Counted from the stretch's first letter, positions 43,628-55,803 are shown. The stretch is DNA of 64,000 nucleotides from Halalkaliarchaeum sp. AArc-CO (GCF_024972735.1 NZ_CP087723.1:2948261-3012260), one strand, 5' to 3'. Program-made: numbers and translations. The notes: generated from the sequence alone by a model not told the origin.

Positions 43628-44482
43628 ATGAACATCGAAGACGCCATGACGCCACGCTCGCAGCTCGTCGTCGTCGAGCTGCCGGGGACCCGCGACGACG
43701 CACTCGCGTACATCCAGGAGCACGGTTTCTCGTCGGTGCCCGTCGTGAAGCGGGACGGCGACGAGGAGGTGTACCGGGGGATCGTCTCGCGGGACGACCT
43801 CATCTCCAAACCCGAGGAGGACCAGCTCGCGCTGTTGATGCGGGAGGTGCCGACGGTGACGCCGACGGACACGCTGGTCGAGGCCGCAAGAGTGATGCTG
43901 GAGAAGGGAGCCCGCCGGCTCCCCGTCGTCGAGGCCGACAGCCTCGGGCTGAAGGGGATCGTCACCGTCACCGACGTGATCCGTGCGATCGCCCGCGGCC
44001 ACGAGAACGGCAACACCCCGTGTGGCGACCTCGCAACCCGGGAGGTCAACGCCGCCTACGTCGGGACGCCGCTGCCGACCATCGAGCGGGAGCTCGGTCT
44101 CGCGCGCGTTCCGTATGCAGTCTGTCTCGACGAACACGGGAAGATGGCCGGGATCGTCACCGAGGTCGACATCCTCGAGGTCGCCCGCGTCGTCGAGGGC
44201 GAGGAAAGCACCGGCAACAGCTTCGCCGACCAGGACGCCGACTACGCCTGGGAGGGGATCAAGGGAACCGGGAACCGCTATCTCCCGACCCGGAACGTCG
44301 AGATCCCGACCGCGCCGGTCTCGGAGTTCATGAGCGAGGAGCTCGTCACCGTGAGCAAGCGCCGGACCGCACGCGAAGCGGCTCAGGAGATGATCACGAA
44401 CGAGATCGAACAGATCCCGCTCGTCAGCGGCGGCGAACTCGTCGGCATCGTGCGAGACGTCGACCTGCTGGAGGCCCTATGA
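43628..44482 (+). CDS. four-CBS-domain protein
   Basis: A 284-residue protein of tandem CBS motifs: MNIEDAMTPRSQLVVVELPG, then LMREVPTVTPTDTLVEAAR, then a divergent third around VPYAVCLDEHGKMAGIVTEV, then VSEFMSEELVTVSKRRTARE. Such proteins bind adenosine nucleotides. It overlaps the start of glyS by 4 bp, suggesting coupled translation. The ATG at 43628 is chosen over an in-frame ATG 30 codons upstream. Confidence 0.88.
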   Translation: MNIEDAMTPRSQLVVVELPGTRDDALAYIQEHGFSSVPVVKRDGDEEVYRGIVSRDDLISKPEEDQLALLMREVPTVTPTDTLVEAARVMLEKGARRLPVVEADSLGLKGIVTVTDVIRAIARGHENGNTPCGDLATREVNAAYVGTPLPTIERELGLARVPYAVCLDEHGKMAGIVTEVDILEVARVVEGEESTGNSFADQDADYAWEGIKGTGNRYLPTRNVEIPTAPVSEFMSEELVTVSKRRTAREAAQEMITNEIEQIPLVSGGELVGIVRDVDLLEAL

Positions 44483-46266
44483 CCGATCGGGAGCTTTCCG
44501 AACTCGCAAAACGGCGTGGCTTTTTCTTCGGATCCAACGGCGTCTACGGCGGCACGGCCGGATTTTACACCTTCGGACCGCAGGGCGCAGCGCTCAAGCG
44601 GAACCTCGAGGACGCCTGGCGCGACCGGTTTACCCTCCGACAGGGCAACAGCGAGATCGAGGCGCCGACAGTGATGCCCGAGGCCGTCTTCGAGGCGTCG
44701 GGGCACCTCGACGGCTTCGACGACATGCTCGTAGAGTGTGCGACCTGCGGGGAGTCCCACCGCGCGGATCACCTGATCGAGGACGCGACCGACATCGAGG
44801 AGGCCGAGTCGCTTCCGGTTGCGGAAGTCGAGGAGCTGATCCGCGAACACGACCTCGCGTGTCCGACCTGTGGAGCCGAACTCGCCGGCGAGCCCGTCGA
44901 GGAGTTCAACCTGATGTTCGAGACGACGATCGGTCCCGGGTCGGGCCAGTCGGGGTATCTTCGCCCCGAGACCGCTCAGGGGATTTTCGTCGAGTTCCCC
45001 CGTCTGAAAGAGTACGCCCGCAACCAGCTTCCGTTCGGCGTCACTCAGATCGGGCCGGCGTACCGCAACGAGATCTCGCCGCGCCGCGGGATCATCCGCG
45101 TCCGGGAGTTCACCCAGGCCGAACTCGAGAAGTTCGTCGATCCCGAGCGCGACGACCCCCCGATCGGGGAGGTCGCAGACGTGGAACTGACGCTGTATCC
45201 GGTCGACGAACAGCAGGCCGAGGACGGCGACTACATCGACGTGACAGTCGGTGACGCGATCGAGGACGGGACGGTCGAATCCGCCTGGGTCGGCTACTAC
45301 CTCGGCCTCGCGAAGCGGTGGTTCCGGCGGATCGGCGTCGATCTCGATCGGCTCCGCTTCAGGCAGCATCTCCCCGGCGAACGCGCCCACTACGCGGCCG
45401 ACTGCTGGGACGCCGAGGCCGAACTCGCCGGCAACTGGATCGAGATCGCCGGCTTCTCCACCCGGTCCGACTACGACCTCCGGAAACACGAGGAGCACTC
45501 CGGGGAGGCGTTCACGGTCTTCAGACAGTACGACGAACCGAAGACCGTCGAACGGGCGACCGTCGATCCGGACATGAGCGTGCTCGGTCCCGAGTTCGGC
45601 GGTGATGCCGGCGAGGTTGCCACAGCCCTCGAATCGCTTGCCGGGCGCGATCCATCGGCGTTCGACTCCGAGGAAGTCACCGTTGAGGTCGACGGCGAGG
45701 AGTACACCGTCGACACCGACGTCGCGAACTTCGAGGTCGAAACGGTGACAGAAGCGGGCGAACACGTACGTCCCCACGTCATCGAACCCTCCTTCGGGGT
45801 CGGGCGGATCGTCTACACCGTACTGGAGCACGCCTACCGCGAGGACGCAGTCGACGGCGAATCGCGGACGTATCTGGCGCTCGAACCCGAGCTCGCTCCG
45901 ACGGACGTGGCCGTCTTTCCCCTGGTGTCGAACGACGATCGGCTGACGTCGCTGTCGGCGGAAGTTTCCGCAGAGCTCAGGGCCGAGGGCCTGTCGGTGA
46001 CGACCGACGACTCCGGATCGATCGGTCGCCGATACCGCCGTCAGGACGAGATCGGGACGCCGTTTTGCGTGACCGTCGACCGCGACGGGATCGAAGGCGA
46101 CGGAAAAGAGACGGTCACGCTCCGGGAGCGCGACACCGCCGCACAAGTGCGACTTCCGGTCGACGCCCTCGCGGCGGAGCTGTCGGCGCTGTCGACCGGT
46201 GGACGGACGTTCGTCGATCTCGAGAACGCCTACGAGAGCGTCGAAACGGACGTCTCTCGAACTTGA
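44479..46266 (+). CDS. glyS: glycyl-tRNA synthetase
   Basis: A 595-residue class II synthetase of the archaeal/eukaryal dimeric type. It opens ELSELAKRRGFFFGSNGVYG. Zinc-binding CATCGESHRADH and CPTCGAEL follow, then class II motif 2 around YRNEISPRRGIIRVREFTQA, motif 3 with EPSFGVGRIVYTVLEH, and an anticodon-binding domain at the C-terminus (DVAVFPLVSNDDRL). Its ATG lies inside the end of the CBS gene. Confidence 0.97.
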   Translation: MTDRELSELAKRRGFFFGSNGVYGGTAGFYTFGPQGAALKRNLEDAWRDRFTLRQGNSEIEAPTVMPEAVFEASGHLDGFDDMLVECATCGESHRADHLIEDATDIEEAESLPVAEVEELIREHDLACPTCGAELAGEPVEEFNLMFETTIGPGSGQSGYLRPETAQGIFVEFPRLKEYARNQLPFGVTQIGPAYRNEISPRRGIIRVREFTQAELEKFVDPERDDPPIGEVADVELTLYPVDEQQAEDGDYIDVTVGDAIEDGTVESAWVGYYLGLAKRWFRRIGVDLDRLRFRQHLPGERAHYAADCWDAEAELAGNWIEIAGFSTRSDYDLRKHEEHSGEAFTVFRQYDEPKTVERATVDPDMSVLGPEFGGDAGEVATALESLAGRDPSAFDSEEVTVEVDGEEYTVDTDVANFEVETVTEAGEHVRPHVIEPSFGVGRIVYTVLEHAYREDAVDGESRTYLALEPELAPTDVAVFPLVSNDDRLTSLSAEVSAELRAEGLSVTTDDSGSIGRRYRRQDEIGTPFCVTVDRDGIEGDGKETVTLRERDTAAQVRLPVDALAAELSALSTGGRTFVDLENAYESVETDVSRT

Positions 46267-46272
46267 TCGACC

Positions 46273-46887
46273 GTGAGCCTCGAACTCGGGAGGCGTACGG
46301 TTCACGCGACCGGTGCCGGGCTGCCGGCGCTGTGGCTGTTGGGCGCGCCATGGTGGATCGTTCAGCTGCTGCTTGCAGTCGCGCTCGCGGTCGCACTCGT
46401 CCTCGAGTACCTGCGGCTGGTCGTCGGGCTCGACCACTGGGTGTACCGAAAGCTGACCCGTCCCTACGAGGACGACAGCGTCGCCGGCTACGCGCTGTAC
46501 ATGGTGAGCATGGCTGCGGTGGGGTTCGTCTTCGTCCCGTCGATCGCCGTCCCCGGTATGCTCATGCTCGCGCTGGGGGACCCGTTCTCCGGGATGCTGG
46601 GCTCCGGCGAAGTCGGCGGCTGGAAGGCCCCCGACGTGCTGGCGGCGACGTTCGGCTTCTGCTTTTTGTTGGCGGCGCCGTTTACGGTGTCGACCGCGGG
46701 CGTCGCCGTCGGAGCGCTCGCGGCGGCGGTCGGGGCGCTGGGTGCGACGGTTGCAGACGGTGCGACACCGGTCGTCGCCGGCTACGTGATCGACGACAAC
46801 CTCACGATCCCGCCGGCGGCATGTCTCGGAATCGCACTGGTGTATTTCGCGACCGGAATCCCCGTGGAGTTTGCGCTCTCGTTTTGA
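46273..46887 (+). CDS. dolichol kinase-like membrane protein
   Basis: A 204-residue protein with about six hydrophobic helices. The CTP-binding-like loop PGMLMLALGDPFSGMLGSGE is typical of the dolichol kinase/phosphatidate cytidylyltransferase superfamily. It may phosphorylate dolichol or another polyprenol for N-glycosylation, or handle archaeal lipid precursors. The start is GTG, 6 bp after glyS. Confidence 0.82.
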   Translation: MSLELGRRTVHATGAGLPALWLLGAPWWIVQLLLAVALAVALVLEYLRLVVGLDHWVYRKLTRPYEDDSVAGYALYMVSMAAVGFVFVPSIAVPGMLMLALGDPFSGMLGSGEVGGWKAPDVLAATFGFCFLLAAPFTVSTAGVAVGALAAAVGALGATVADGATPVVAGYVIDDNLTIPPAACLGIALVYFATGIPVEFALSF

Positions 46888-46937
46888 GGCGACCAACGGA
46901 GACGACGTTTGCCCACAATTATGTATCGGACGCCAGT

Positions 46938-47483
46938 ATGTCCGGTATGGAAATTTACGAGAGCGATCTCCCCGGCGTGGGTAAGAAACACGAGATCGAC
47001 CTCACCGACGGATCGCGGCTCGTGATCGTCACTCACAACACCGGAAAGCGGGAAGTGTTCCTCAGACCCGACGACGACGCCGACTCCGAGAAGTTGTTCG
47101 AACTGTCCGACAGGCTGGCTCGGACCGTCGGAACCGTTCTGGAGGGGGCGTACTTCCAGCCGATTGAGTCGGATAGCGTCGAAACCGCCCTCGGGGGTGA
47201 CACGCTTCTGGAGTGGTTTGCGGTCGACGAACACTCCCCGCTCGTCGGGAAGACCCTCGAAGCGGCCGACATCGGCCAGCGAACCGGCGTGTCCGTGATC
47301 GCGATCGAACGGGACGGCGAGACGATCGGTAGCCCGACGTCGGACGACGATATTCGATCGGGCGATACGCTGGTTGTCATCGGGAGCCGCGACGACTGTG
47401 AGGCGTTCGAGGAGCTTTTGACCGGTGGGGGACGAGACGCGGACGTCGACAGCGTCGACGACGATGGGGACGGTGAAGCGTGA
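46938..47483 (+). CDS. TrkA-C domain regulatory subunit of a K+/H+ antiporter (KhtT-like)
   Basis: A 181-residue protein. Residues 1-75 form a small domain with DLPGVGKKHEIDLTDGSRLV, typical of KhtT-type subunits, followed by a TrkA-C ligand-binding domain (SPLVGKTLEAADIGQRTGVS and DTLVVIGSRDDCEAFEELL). It precedes the CPA2 antiporter gene by 23 bp, the normal arrangement. The ATG at 46947 is an equally good start. Confidence 0.88.
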   Translation: MSGMEIYESDLPGVGKKHEIDLTDGSRLVIVTHNTGKREVFLRPDDDADSEKLFELSDRLARTVGTVLEGAYFQPIESDSVETALGGDTLLEWFAVDEHSPLVGKTLEAADIGQRTGVSVIAIERDGETIGSPTSDDDIRSGDTLVVIGSRDDCEAFEELLTGGGRDADVDSVDDDGDGEA

Positions 47484-47506
47484 CCGACGTGAGGAGGTAA
47501 TCTCGA

Positions 47507-48736
47507 ATGGCCAGTGAACTGTTGCTCCTCGAGGTCGGCATCCTGTTTGCGGCCGTCGCGATCGCGGGACTGATCGCGACGCGGCTGGGCCAGTCCGTCA
47601 TCCCCTTTTATATCGTGTCGGGAATGCTGTTGTCGCCGTTCGTCCTGGGGCGGCTCGACATGCCGTACGTCGCCGAAACGGAGTTCGTCAAGATCGGTGC
47701 GGAGTTGGGTATCGTCTTCCTGCTGTTTTTCCTCGGGCTGGAGTTCAACCTCGATCGACTCATCGAGAGCAAACAGGAGATCGGAACCGCCGGAACGATC
47801 GATCTCGTGATCAACTTCGGCGTCGGGCTGATCCTGGGATATGCGCTCTTTCGCGATCCGCTCGCGGCGTTTCTGGCCGCGGGGATCGTCTACATCTCTT
47901 CGTCGGCGATCATCACCAAGTCGCTGATCGACCTGGGGTGGATCGCGAACGACGAGAGCGCGCCGATGCTCGGCACGCTCGTGTACGAGGACCTCGTGAT
48001 CGCGGTGTATCTCGCCGTCGCCTCGGCGATCGTACTCGGCGGCGACGGGTTCGGCGATGCGGCAGTCTCGATCGGGATCGCGATGGGCTTTATTCTGCTG
48101 TTGCTACTGGCGGTCTACTTCGGCACCAGCTACTTCGCCCGCGTTCTCGAGACGGATTCCAACGAGTTCGTCGTGTTGCGGGTGATCGGCGTGACCGTCC
48201 TCATCGCGGGAGGGGCGCTCGCGCTCGGCGTGAGCGAGGCGGTCGCCGCCTTCTTCGTGGGGATGGCCTTTTCGGCGACCGGGCACGTCCACGAGATCGA
48301 AAACCTGCTGGAGCCGGTCAGGGACACCTTCGCCGCCGTCTTCTTCTTCTGGATCGGGCTGATCACCGATCCGCTGTTGTTCGCGGGAGTCGCAGGCCTC
48401 ATCGCCGCGGCGGTGATCGTCACGACCCCCACGAAGCTCGTCTCCGGGTTCCTCGGCGGCAAGGCGTACGATCTCGACGATCGTCGGAGCACGCGCGTCG
48501 CGCTCGGCATGACCACGCGCGGGGAGTTCTCGCTGATCATCGCGACGATCGCGCTTGCGGGCGCCGAGGCGGGGACGTTCCCGGAAGCGCTCGCGACCGA
48601 CATCAACGCCTTCGCCGTCGGCTACGTGCTGGTGATGGCGATCCTCGGAACGACGCTGATGCAGTACTCCGAACCGTTCGAACGGTTCGTCGTCGAGCGT
48701 CGGAACGAAAGCGACGCCTCGGTTGCCGCCGACTAA
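47507..48736 (+). CDS. CPA2 family cation:proton antiporter
   Basis: A 409-residue transporter with about 12-13 membrane helices. Family segments are IVFLLFFLGLEFNLDRLIE, IIYISSSAIITKSLIDLGW-like text near 47890, FFVGMAFSATGHVHEIENLL and TTRGEFSLIIATIALAGAEAG. With the KhtT-like partner just upstream it probably exports K+ or Na+ in exchange for protons, for ion homeostasis at high salt. Confidence 0.93.
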   Translation: MASELLLLEVGILFAAVAIAGLIATRLGQSVIPFYIVSGMLLSPFVLGRLDMPYVAETEFVKIGAELGIVFLLFFLGLEFNLDRLIESKQEIGTAGTIDLVINFGVGLILGYALFRDPLAAFLAAGIVYISSSAIITKSLIDLGWIANDESAPMLGTLVYEDLVIAVYLAVASAIVLGGDGFGDAAVSIGIAMGFILLLLLAVYFGTSYFARVLETDSNEFVVLRVIGVTVLIAGGALALGVSEAVAAFFVGMAFSATGHVHEIENLLEPVRDTFAAVFFFWIGLITDPLLFAGVAGLIAAAVIVTTPTKLVSGFLGGKAYDLDDRRSTRVALGMTTRGEFSLIIATIALAGAEAGTFPEALATDINAFAVGYVLVMAILGTTLMQYSEPFERFVVERRNESDASVAAD

Positions 48737-48776
48737 CAACGGTCGGCGTTTAGTAGCTGGGACCCGTTGATCGACC

Positions 48777-50873
<2,097 letters not shown>

Positions 50874-50903
50874 AAAATCGTCTGTCGTTTCGGTTCGGCG
50901 AAC

Positions 50904-52070
50904 TCAGGACCGATCGACTTCCGGAATGATCTCTTCGTCGTCGACGGGCGCCTCGCCCTCGGCAGTCGGGACGTCACCGCTCGTCCCCTCGATCTCCAGG
51001 GACTCCAGTTCCTCGAGTGCGGACTCGATGTCGTCGAGCCCGAGCATCTCTTCTGTCTCCTCGTCGAACTCGAGAGCGTCGAGCGCCTGCATCTCCTGGA
51101 CGTCTGCACCCGAAAGTTGTTTGCCGTACCGACCGACGAGACTGGTCAGCTCCTGGGGCAACACGAACGTGGTCGACTCCCCTTCCCCGATCGCTTCGAG
51201 GGTTTCCATGCCGCGTTCGATGATTGCGCGTTCGCCCATCGCTTCCGCGGATCGGGCACGAAGCACCGTCGAGATCGCATCCCCCTGCGCTTCCAGGATC
51301 TGGCTCTGCTTTTCACCCTGCGCCCGGATGATGTTCGAGCGTTTGTCCCCCTCGGCGCGTTCGATCGCCGACCGGCGTTCCCCCTGGGCTTCGAGGATCA
51401 TCGCCCGGCGACGGCGCTCGGCGGAGGTCTGTTCCTCCATCGCCCGCTGGACCTCGCGAGTGGGGTTGACCTCGCGAACCTCGACCGATTCGACGCGGAT
51501 CCCCCACTCGTCGGTCGGTTCGTCCAGTTCGGTCCGGATCTTCGCGTTGATGGTCTCCCGGCGCGAGAGCGTGTCGTCCAGTTCCATGTCCCCGATGACC
51601 GCACGGAGGGTCGTCTGTGCGAGATTGGAGACTGCACGTTTGTAGTCGTCGACCTCCAGGAACGCCTTTTTGGCGTCCATCACCTTGATGTAGACGACCG
51701 CGTCGGCCGTCACCGGCGAGTTGTCCCGTGTGATCGCCTCCTGTGTGGGGACGTCGAGCGTCTGAGTCCGCATGTCGAACGGGTACGTCCGGGAGACGAA
51801 CGGCGGGATGACGTGGAGCCCCGGTTCGAGCACGCGGCGGTACTCCCCGAAAATGGTGAGGGGCCGCCGTTCGTACGCCTCGACCACTTCGAAGGCGCTC
51901 ATCAGCGTGATCGCCGCGAACAGGACGAACAGGATCCCCACCCCGACGAGGAGGTCACCCAGGAGGAGGGCGTATCCGAGCGCGAGGACGCCGATGAACG
52001 CCACGGCGCGCTTGAGGCTGTCGGGAGCGCCCGTGGCACTCATCCGCCCAAGCTTGCGAAGGAAACTCAT
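50904..52070 (-). CDS. SPFH/stomatin family membrane protein
   Basis: A 388-residue protein. Hydrophobic helices lie at about residues 22-58 (FIGVLALGYALLLGDLLVGV), followed by the SPFH core (FEVVEAYERRPLTIFGEYRR, then RVLEPGLHVIPPFVSR) and a long alanine/glutamate coiled coil (MILEAQGERRSAIERAEGDK). The C-terminus is acidic. It is expected to oligomerise on the inner face of the membrane, often with a protease partner; none is adjacent. Confidence 0.92.
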   Translation of the reverse strand: MSFLRKLGRMSATGAPDSLKRAVAFIGVLALGYALLLGDLLVGVGILFVLFAAITLMSAFEVVEAYERRPLTIFGEYRRVLEPGLHVIPPFVSRTYPFDMRTQTLDVPTQEAITRDNSPVTADAVVYIKVMDAKKAFLEVDDYKRAVSNLAQTTLRAVIGDMELDDTLSRRETINAKIRTELDEPTDEWGIRVESVEVREVNPTREVQRAMEEQTSAERRRRAMILEAQGERRSAIERAEGDKRSNIIRAQGEKQSQILEAQGDAISTVLRARSAEAMGERAIIERGMETLEAIGEGESTTFVLPQELTSLVGRYGKQLSGADVQEMQALDALEFDEETEEMLGLDDIESALEELESLEIEGTSGDVPTAEGEAPVDDEEIIPEVDRS

Positions 52071-52172
52071 ACATGATCATCGAGTCCCGCACTCTTGGGC
52101 GTTTCCCCGGCGAGACCGTCGTTCTCCGGTGCGGAACCAGCGCTCCCCGATCAGCTCCAGTGTCTTCCCCGA

Positions 52173-53369
52173 TCAGGGCCGGTTCTGGTCGTTCTGCTCG
52201 TCCTCGTCCGGTAGCTTGAGGACGTTCTCTCGACCGAGACGGAAGCTCTCGAGTTTCCCGTCCTCGCGAAGCGAGCCGACGACCTGGCTCGTCCGGGCGT
52301 CGGTCCAGTCCATTTCCCGGACAACCTCCTGCTGTTTCATCCGGCCGCCGTGCTCCCGAACGAGTTTCAACACTCGCTCCTCGGGGCTCAACAGTTCCTC
52401 GGCCGGCGGTGTGGGTTCGGCGTCGTCCTCGTTGCCGTCCTCCGATCCGGCGGCAACCCCGGTGGTCGAGTCTTCGCCGGTGGTGGCGGTGGCTCCCGGG
52501 TCGTCCGCTCCGGCGTCGCCGACCCCACTGCGACGGCGGAGATAGACGAACGCCACGGCGACGATCGCGATTGCAAATATTCCGGCGATGACCGCACTCG
52601 AGATCGGCGTTTCCGCGGGATCAGTAGGATCCGTTGGCTCCCCGGGTTCGGTCGGTTCCGTCGGATCTGTCGGCTCTGCCGGTGTCGGGACGATCGTCAC
52701 TCTCGGTTCGTCACTCGAGAAATCGAACGGGCCGTCCCAGGTCGCGCTCGTCGACGACGACCTCGTCGGGTCGGGCCTCACCTCCGAGGCCTCGTAACCG
52801 TCCGGCCACGCGAGGACGAACCGGCTGTCCCCGTCGAGGAACAGTCCGGAGATCGCATCACCTGCCAGGATCGTGTCCTCCTCGACGGCGGCGAATCCAC
52901 CCCAGGTAAACGAATACACCACTACCCCATACTCCCGAGCGAGCGTCTGTCTGTACGTTTCCACGGTGACGTCCGAAACCGACATCTCTCGACCGGTTGA
53001 CTCCTCGGCGGTGGCGACGGTCGACTCCATCCGGTCGCGGAACCGGTCGACGTACGGCGTCTCGTTTTCCTCGATTTCCGTTTCCAGTTCCTCGAAGGCC
53101 GTCTGGCTCTCCTCGTCGGCCAGGAGGAAGCGGTACTCAACGGTCCAGACCGCGTCCCCGTTCTCGTCGACGTCAGCCTCGAGGAGGATGTCGTCGGCGT
53201 CTGCGTCGTCCGTCTGGAAGAACGGGTCCTCGAAGGTGGCCGGATCGGTATCGCCGAATGTGGCAGTTCCCGAACCTGCGATCCCCGGACCGGCAAACAG
53301 GATCGCTGCCCCCACGAGTGCGACGCTCACTGCGAGAACGAACACCAGCGACCGGTTCCGCCAGTCCAT
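52173..53369 (-). CDS. membrane-anchored winged-helix protein
   Basis: A 398-residue protein. An N-terminal hydrophobic helix (SLVFVLAVSVALVGAAILFA) leads to an extracellular strand-rich domain of about 200 residues, then a Pro/Thr/Asp linker (PTDPTEPTEPGEPTDPTDPA). A membrane helix near 255-275 (SAVIAGIFAIAIVAVAFVYL) and a cytosolic winged helix (VLKLVREHGGRMKQQEVVRE) follow. The plan suggests a one-component sensor that signals through the membrane. This domain plan is common in haloarchaea, but its role is unproven. Confidence 0.83.
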   Translation of the reverse strand: MDWRNRSLVFVLAVSVALVGAAILFAGPGIAGSGTATFGDTDPATFEDPFFQTDDADADDILLEADVDENGDAVWTVEYRFLLADEESQTAFEELETEIEENETPYVDRFRDRMESTVATAEESTGREMSVSDVTVETYRQTLAREYGVVVYSFTWGGFAAVEEDTILAGDAISGLFLDGDSRFVLAWPDGYEASEVRPDPTRSSSTSATWDGPFDFSSDEPRVTIVPTPAEPTDPTEPTEPGEPTDPTDPAETPISSAVIAGIFAIAIVAVAFVYLRRRSGVGDAGADDPGATATTGEDSTTGVAAGSEDGNEDDAEPTPPAEELLSPEERVLKLVREHGGRMKQQEVVREMDWTDARTSQVVGSLREDGKLESFRLGRENVLKLPDEDEQNDQNRP

Positions 53370-53500
53370 GCCTACCGGTGATTGTGACCCCCGAGGAGAA
53401 AGTCGTTATCATCTGCGACAACTTCCCGGTCGTTGATCGGTGTTCATTGTGGTTGTGAATCCGACACAGTCTTTTTGTCCCCGACGAAACGAGAGTTCGT

Positions 53501-53692
53501 ATGGATCTCCGCAGCGCAATCGAAGTCGAAACCCTCCTGAAAATCGTGCTGGGGCTGGTCGTCGTGTGGCTCGTACTCGAGGTGCTGGGCGCGGTACTCC
53601 GGATCACCACGGCGTTTTTCCGGCTTTTGACCCCAGTTATCGGTCTGGTGATCGTCATACTCATTGTGTTGTGGTTGCTCGACCGGATCTGA
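53501..53692 (+). CDS. small membrane protein
   Basis: A 63-residue protein with two hydrophobic helices (VLGLVVVWLVLEVLGAVL and LLTPVIGLVIVILIVLWLL) and a short charged N-terminus MDLRSAIEVETLLK. It is a conserved-looking haloarchaeal microprotein type. Its stop lies 19 bp before the start of the 2'-5' RNA ligase-like gene. Confidence 0.7.
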   Translation: MDLRSAIEVETLLKIVLGLVVVWLVLEVLGAVLRITTAFFRLLTPVIGLVIVILIVLWLLDRI

Positions 53693-53711
53693 TAATAGAT
53701 GGACACGTTCG

Positions 53712-54308
53712 ATGTTCAGCCTCAACGTCCCGTTACCTCCCGCCGTCGATCGCCTCGTCGACCATCTGCGTCCGGAACTGACGCGATTCGATCGGATACG
53801 GGAACGGCGTACCCTCGTCTGCAAGCGGCTCGGCGTCGACGTTCTCTCCGATCCACACCGTCCTCCTGAAAAGGACGCCGCGCTCTCGGAGCTCCGATCG
53901 GAACTCCGGCCGCTCGTTCGCGGAACCGATCCGTTTCGGGTGGAGATAACGGGTATCGACGCCTTCGAAAAGCCGACAGCGGGTCCGGGACCGGTCGTGT
54001 ACCTCGCCGTCGAAAGCGAACCACTGGTTCGTCTCCACTGGCGGCTCGTTCGGGCGTTCGGTGCGATCGAAGGGATCGAAGGCGAAGCGTACGTCCCTCA
54101 CGTGACGCTTGCACGCGGGCTGGAAAATCGGTCGAACGAGTTCGGGAACCGAACGAACGAGTTCGGTCGACAGAGCGGTCCGGGGCTCAAACGGGAACTC
54201 GATCGGTTGCGGTCGGCCGCCGGCGAGATCGACGTGGAGTGGCAGGTCGACGAACTGGAGTTGTGGGATCCGGAGTTTCGGGAATCTGCGGGCAAAATTC
54301 GACTGTAA
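53712..54308 (+). CDS. 2'-5' RNA ligase-like (2H phosphoesterase) protein
   Basis: A 198-residue protein. One 2H motif is visible as YVPHVTLARG near residue 130. The first His motif is not clear; the equivalent strand reads FRVEITGIDAF. The protein starts MFSLNVPLPPAV at 53712, trimming a 16-codon open extension. It may be a diverged, possibly inactive, member of the 2H family acting on RNA ends or cyclic phosphates. Confidence 0.72.
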   Translation: MFSLNVPLPPAVDRLVDHLRPELTRFDRIRERRTLVCKRLGVDVLSDPHRPPEKDAALSELRSELRPLVRGTDPFRVEITGIDAFEKPTAGPGPVVYLAVESEPLVRLHWRLVRAFGAIEGIEGEAYVPHVTLARGLENRSNEFGNRTNEFGRQSGPGLKRELDRLRSAAGEIDVEWQVDELELWDPEFRESAGKIRL

Positions 54309-54359
54309 AGGTTCTGAGCGAGAAACTCCGGAGTTAGTCTCGGGAGTCAGTCTCGGGAG

Positions 54360-55103
54360 TCAGTCGCTCTGGATCCGGGGCGCAAGCATGTAGGTCACCT
54401 GACCGAGCCCCTCCGAGAACTCGTAGTGGAGTTTGACCGGGAACTCCTCGCCGAGTTCGACGACGACTTCCGCGTCGCCCGGGATCGCCTTGTTCATGTC
54501 CTTGAGATAATCCAGCGAGAACAGCGAGTCAGCGGGACCGACAGTGAGATCGATGAGGTCCTCGGTGGTGAGTTCGAAGTCGACGTCGTCGGTATCCCCC
54601 TCCGCCTCGATGTAAAAGGCCTCGGTGTTGTCGTCGACCCGCAGCCGGATGTGGTCACTGACCATGTCGGAGGCTTTGATCCCGCGATCGAGCTGTGCTC
54701 CTTCCAGGACGATTTCCGCCGGCAGATCCAGGTCGGGGATGTCGGGCTCCTGCCGGATCGCGTCCGGGTCGATGAGCGCGAGCGTGTACGAGAGGCCATC
54801 CATCTGGATGTGGAGCTTGCGGGTCTCCTCGTCGAGTTCGAGGTGAACCAGATCGTCGCTGTCGGCCATGCTCGCGATGTCCTCGAGACGATTGAGGTTG
54901 ACGCCGATGACGCCCCCGTCAGCCTCGTAGGACTCGAAGGCCGCTGCCTCGAGAGTGAGATCGACCATCCCCACGTTCGCGGGATCGACCGCCCGGATGG
55001 AGAGTTCGTCCTCGTTCAACCGGATCTTGCACTCGTCGACCAGCACGCTCACCGAGTCGAGCGCGTCCCGGAGCGTGGACGCGCTCACGATGGCCTTGAA
55101 CAT
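54360..55103 (-). CDS. pcn: DNA polymerase sliding clamp (PCNA)
   Basis: A 247-residue homotrimeric clamp. It begins [20 protein letters not shown] and shows [13 protein letters not shown], the interdomain loop around [20 protein letters not shown], and a C-terminal [20 protein letters not shown]. Length is the archaeal norm. The 22-codon upstream extension is discarded. It is a replication gene within 1.1 kb of the origin-like region. Confidence 0.97.
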   Translation of the reverse strand: MFKAIVSASTLRDALDSVSVLVDECKIRLNEDELSIRAVDPANVGMVDLTLEAAAFESYEADGGVIGVNLNRLEDIASMADSDDLVHLELDEETRKLHIQMDGLSYTLALIDPDAIRQEPDIPDLDLPAEIVLEGAQLDRGIKASDMVSDHIRLRVDDNTEAFYIEAEGDTDDVDFELTTEDLIDLTVGPADSLFSLDYLKDMNKAIPGDAEVVVELGEEFPVKLHYEFSEGLGQVTYMLAPRIQSD

Positions 55104-55230
55104 ATGAGGAGTGATACGGCACCTCGCATTAAAAACCACCCGTTTCCTGGCTGTTTCGAACGGATCCACAGCCGGTACGAGCCGGATCCGCCGACCTTGC
55201 AGTAGTTGGCGAACAAGCGATTTACCAAAT

Positions 55231-55803
55231 TTACCACGGCTCGTCTTTCAGTCCGAGGCGGTACGCGAAAACGTTGGTCCCGACGTGAAGCACCGGGGTG
55301 ATGACAAGCACTGCCAGAACGATCGCGACGGAGAACGTGTCGAAAAACCAGTCGCTCGCGAACACCGCCGAAAGGACGAGTCCACCGACGACAAAGTCCA
55401 ACTGATCGAGTCCCGGGAAGGCGGCCCCCCGTTCGCGTCCGGTACGACGTTTGAGGAACGAAGCGCCGATGTCTCCGACCATCGCCCCCAGCGCCAGGCC
55501 GAACGCCGCTGCGATCGGAAAGCTCGGAAGGTCCACACCGACCGCGACGCCGATCGGTTCGACGACGAGGTTCAAAACCATTGCAAGGAGAACACCCGCG
55601 ATCGTCCCGGCTGCGGTGCCACGCCAGGTTTTTCCGTCACCGAGGACGCGTTTCCCGTTCCACGTCGCACCCCCGTCGATCGGTCGCCCGCCACCGGCGA
55701 CGACCGCGACGTTGTTCGGAATATATGCTGGTAACATTACCCAAAAAGCGGTGACAACGACGGAAAATGTAGAAGCTATCACGAGCACGACGGATCCAGC
55801 CAT
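55231..55803 (-). CDS. carS: CDP-archaeol synthase
   Basis: A 190-residue integral membrane enzyme that activates digeranylgeranylglyceryl phosphate with CTP in archaeal phospholipid synthesis. Five hydrophobic helices are present, together with the CarS motifs [35 protein letters not shown] and [20 protein letters not shown]. It is the left neighbour of the origin-like region and transcribed away from it. Confidence 0.93.
   Translation of the reverse strand: MAGSVVLVIASTFSVVVTAFWVMLPAYIPNNVAVVAGGGRPIDGGATWNGKRVLGDGKTWRGTAAGTIAGVLLAMVLNLVVEPIGVAVGVDLPSFPIAAAFGLALGAMVGDIGASFLKRRTGRERGAAFPGLDQLDFVVGGLVLSAVFASDWFFDTFSVAIVLAVLVITPVLHVGTNVFAYRLGLKDEPW

Noticed and set aside
44383..46896. An 837-codon minus-strand open frame over glyS
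   Set aside because: It is a shadow frame caused by high third-position GC. glyS motifs on the plus strand are complete, and the minus product has no recognisable fold.
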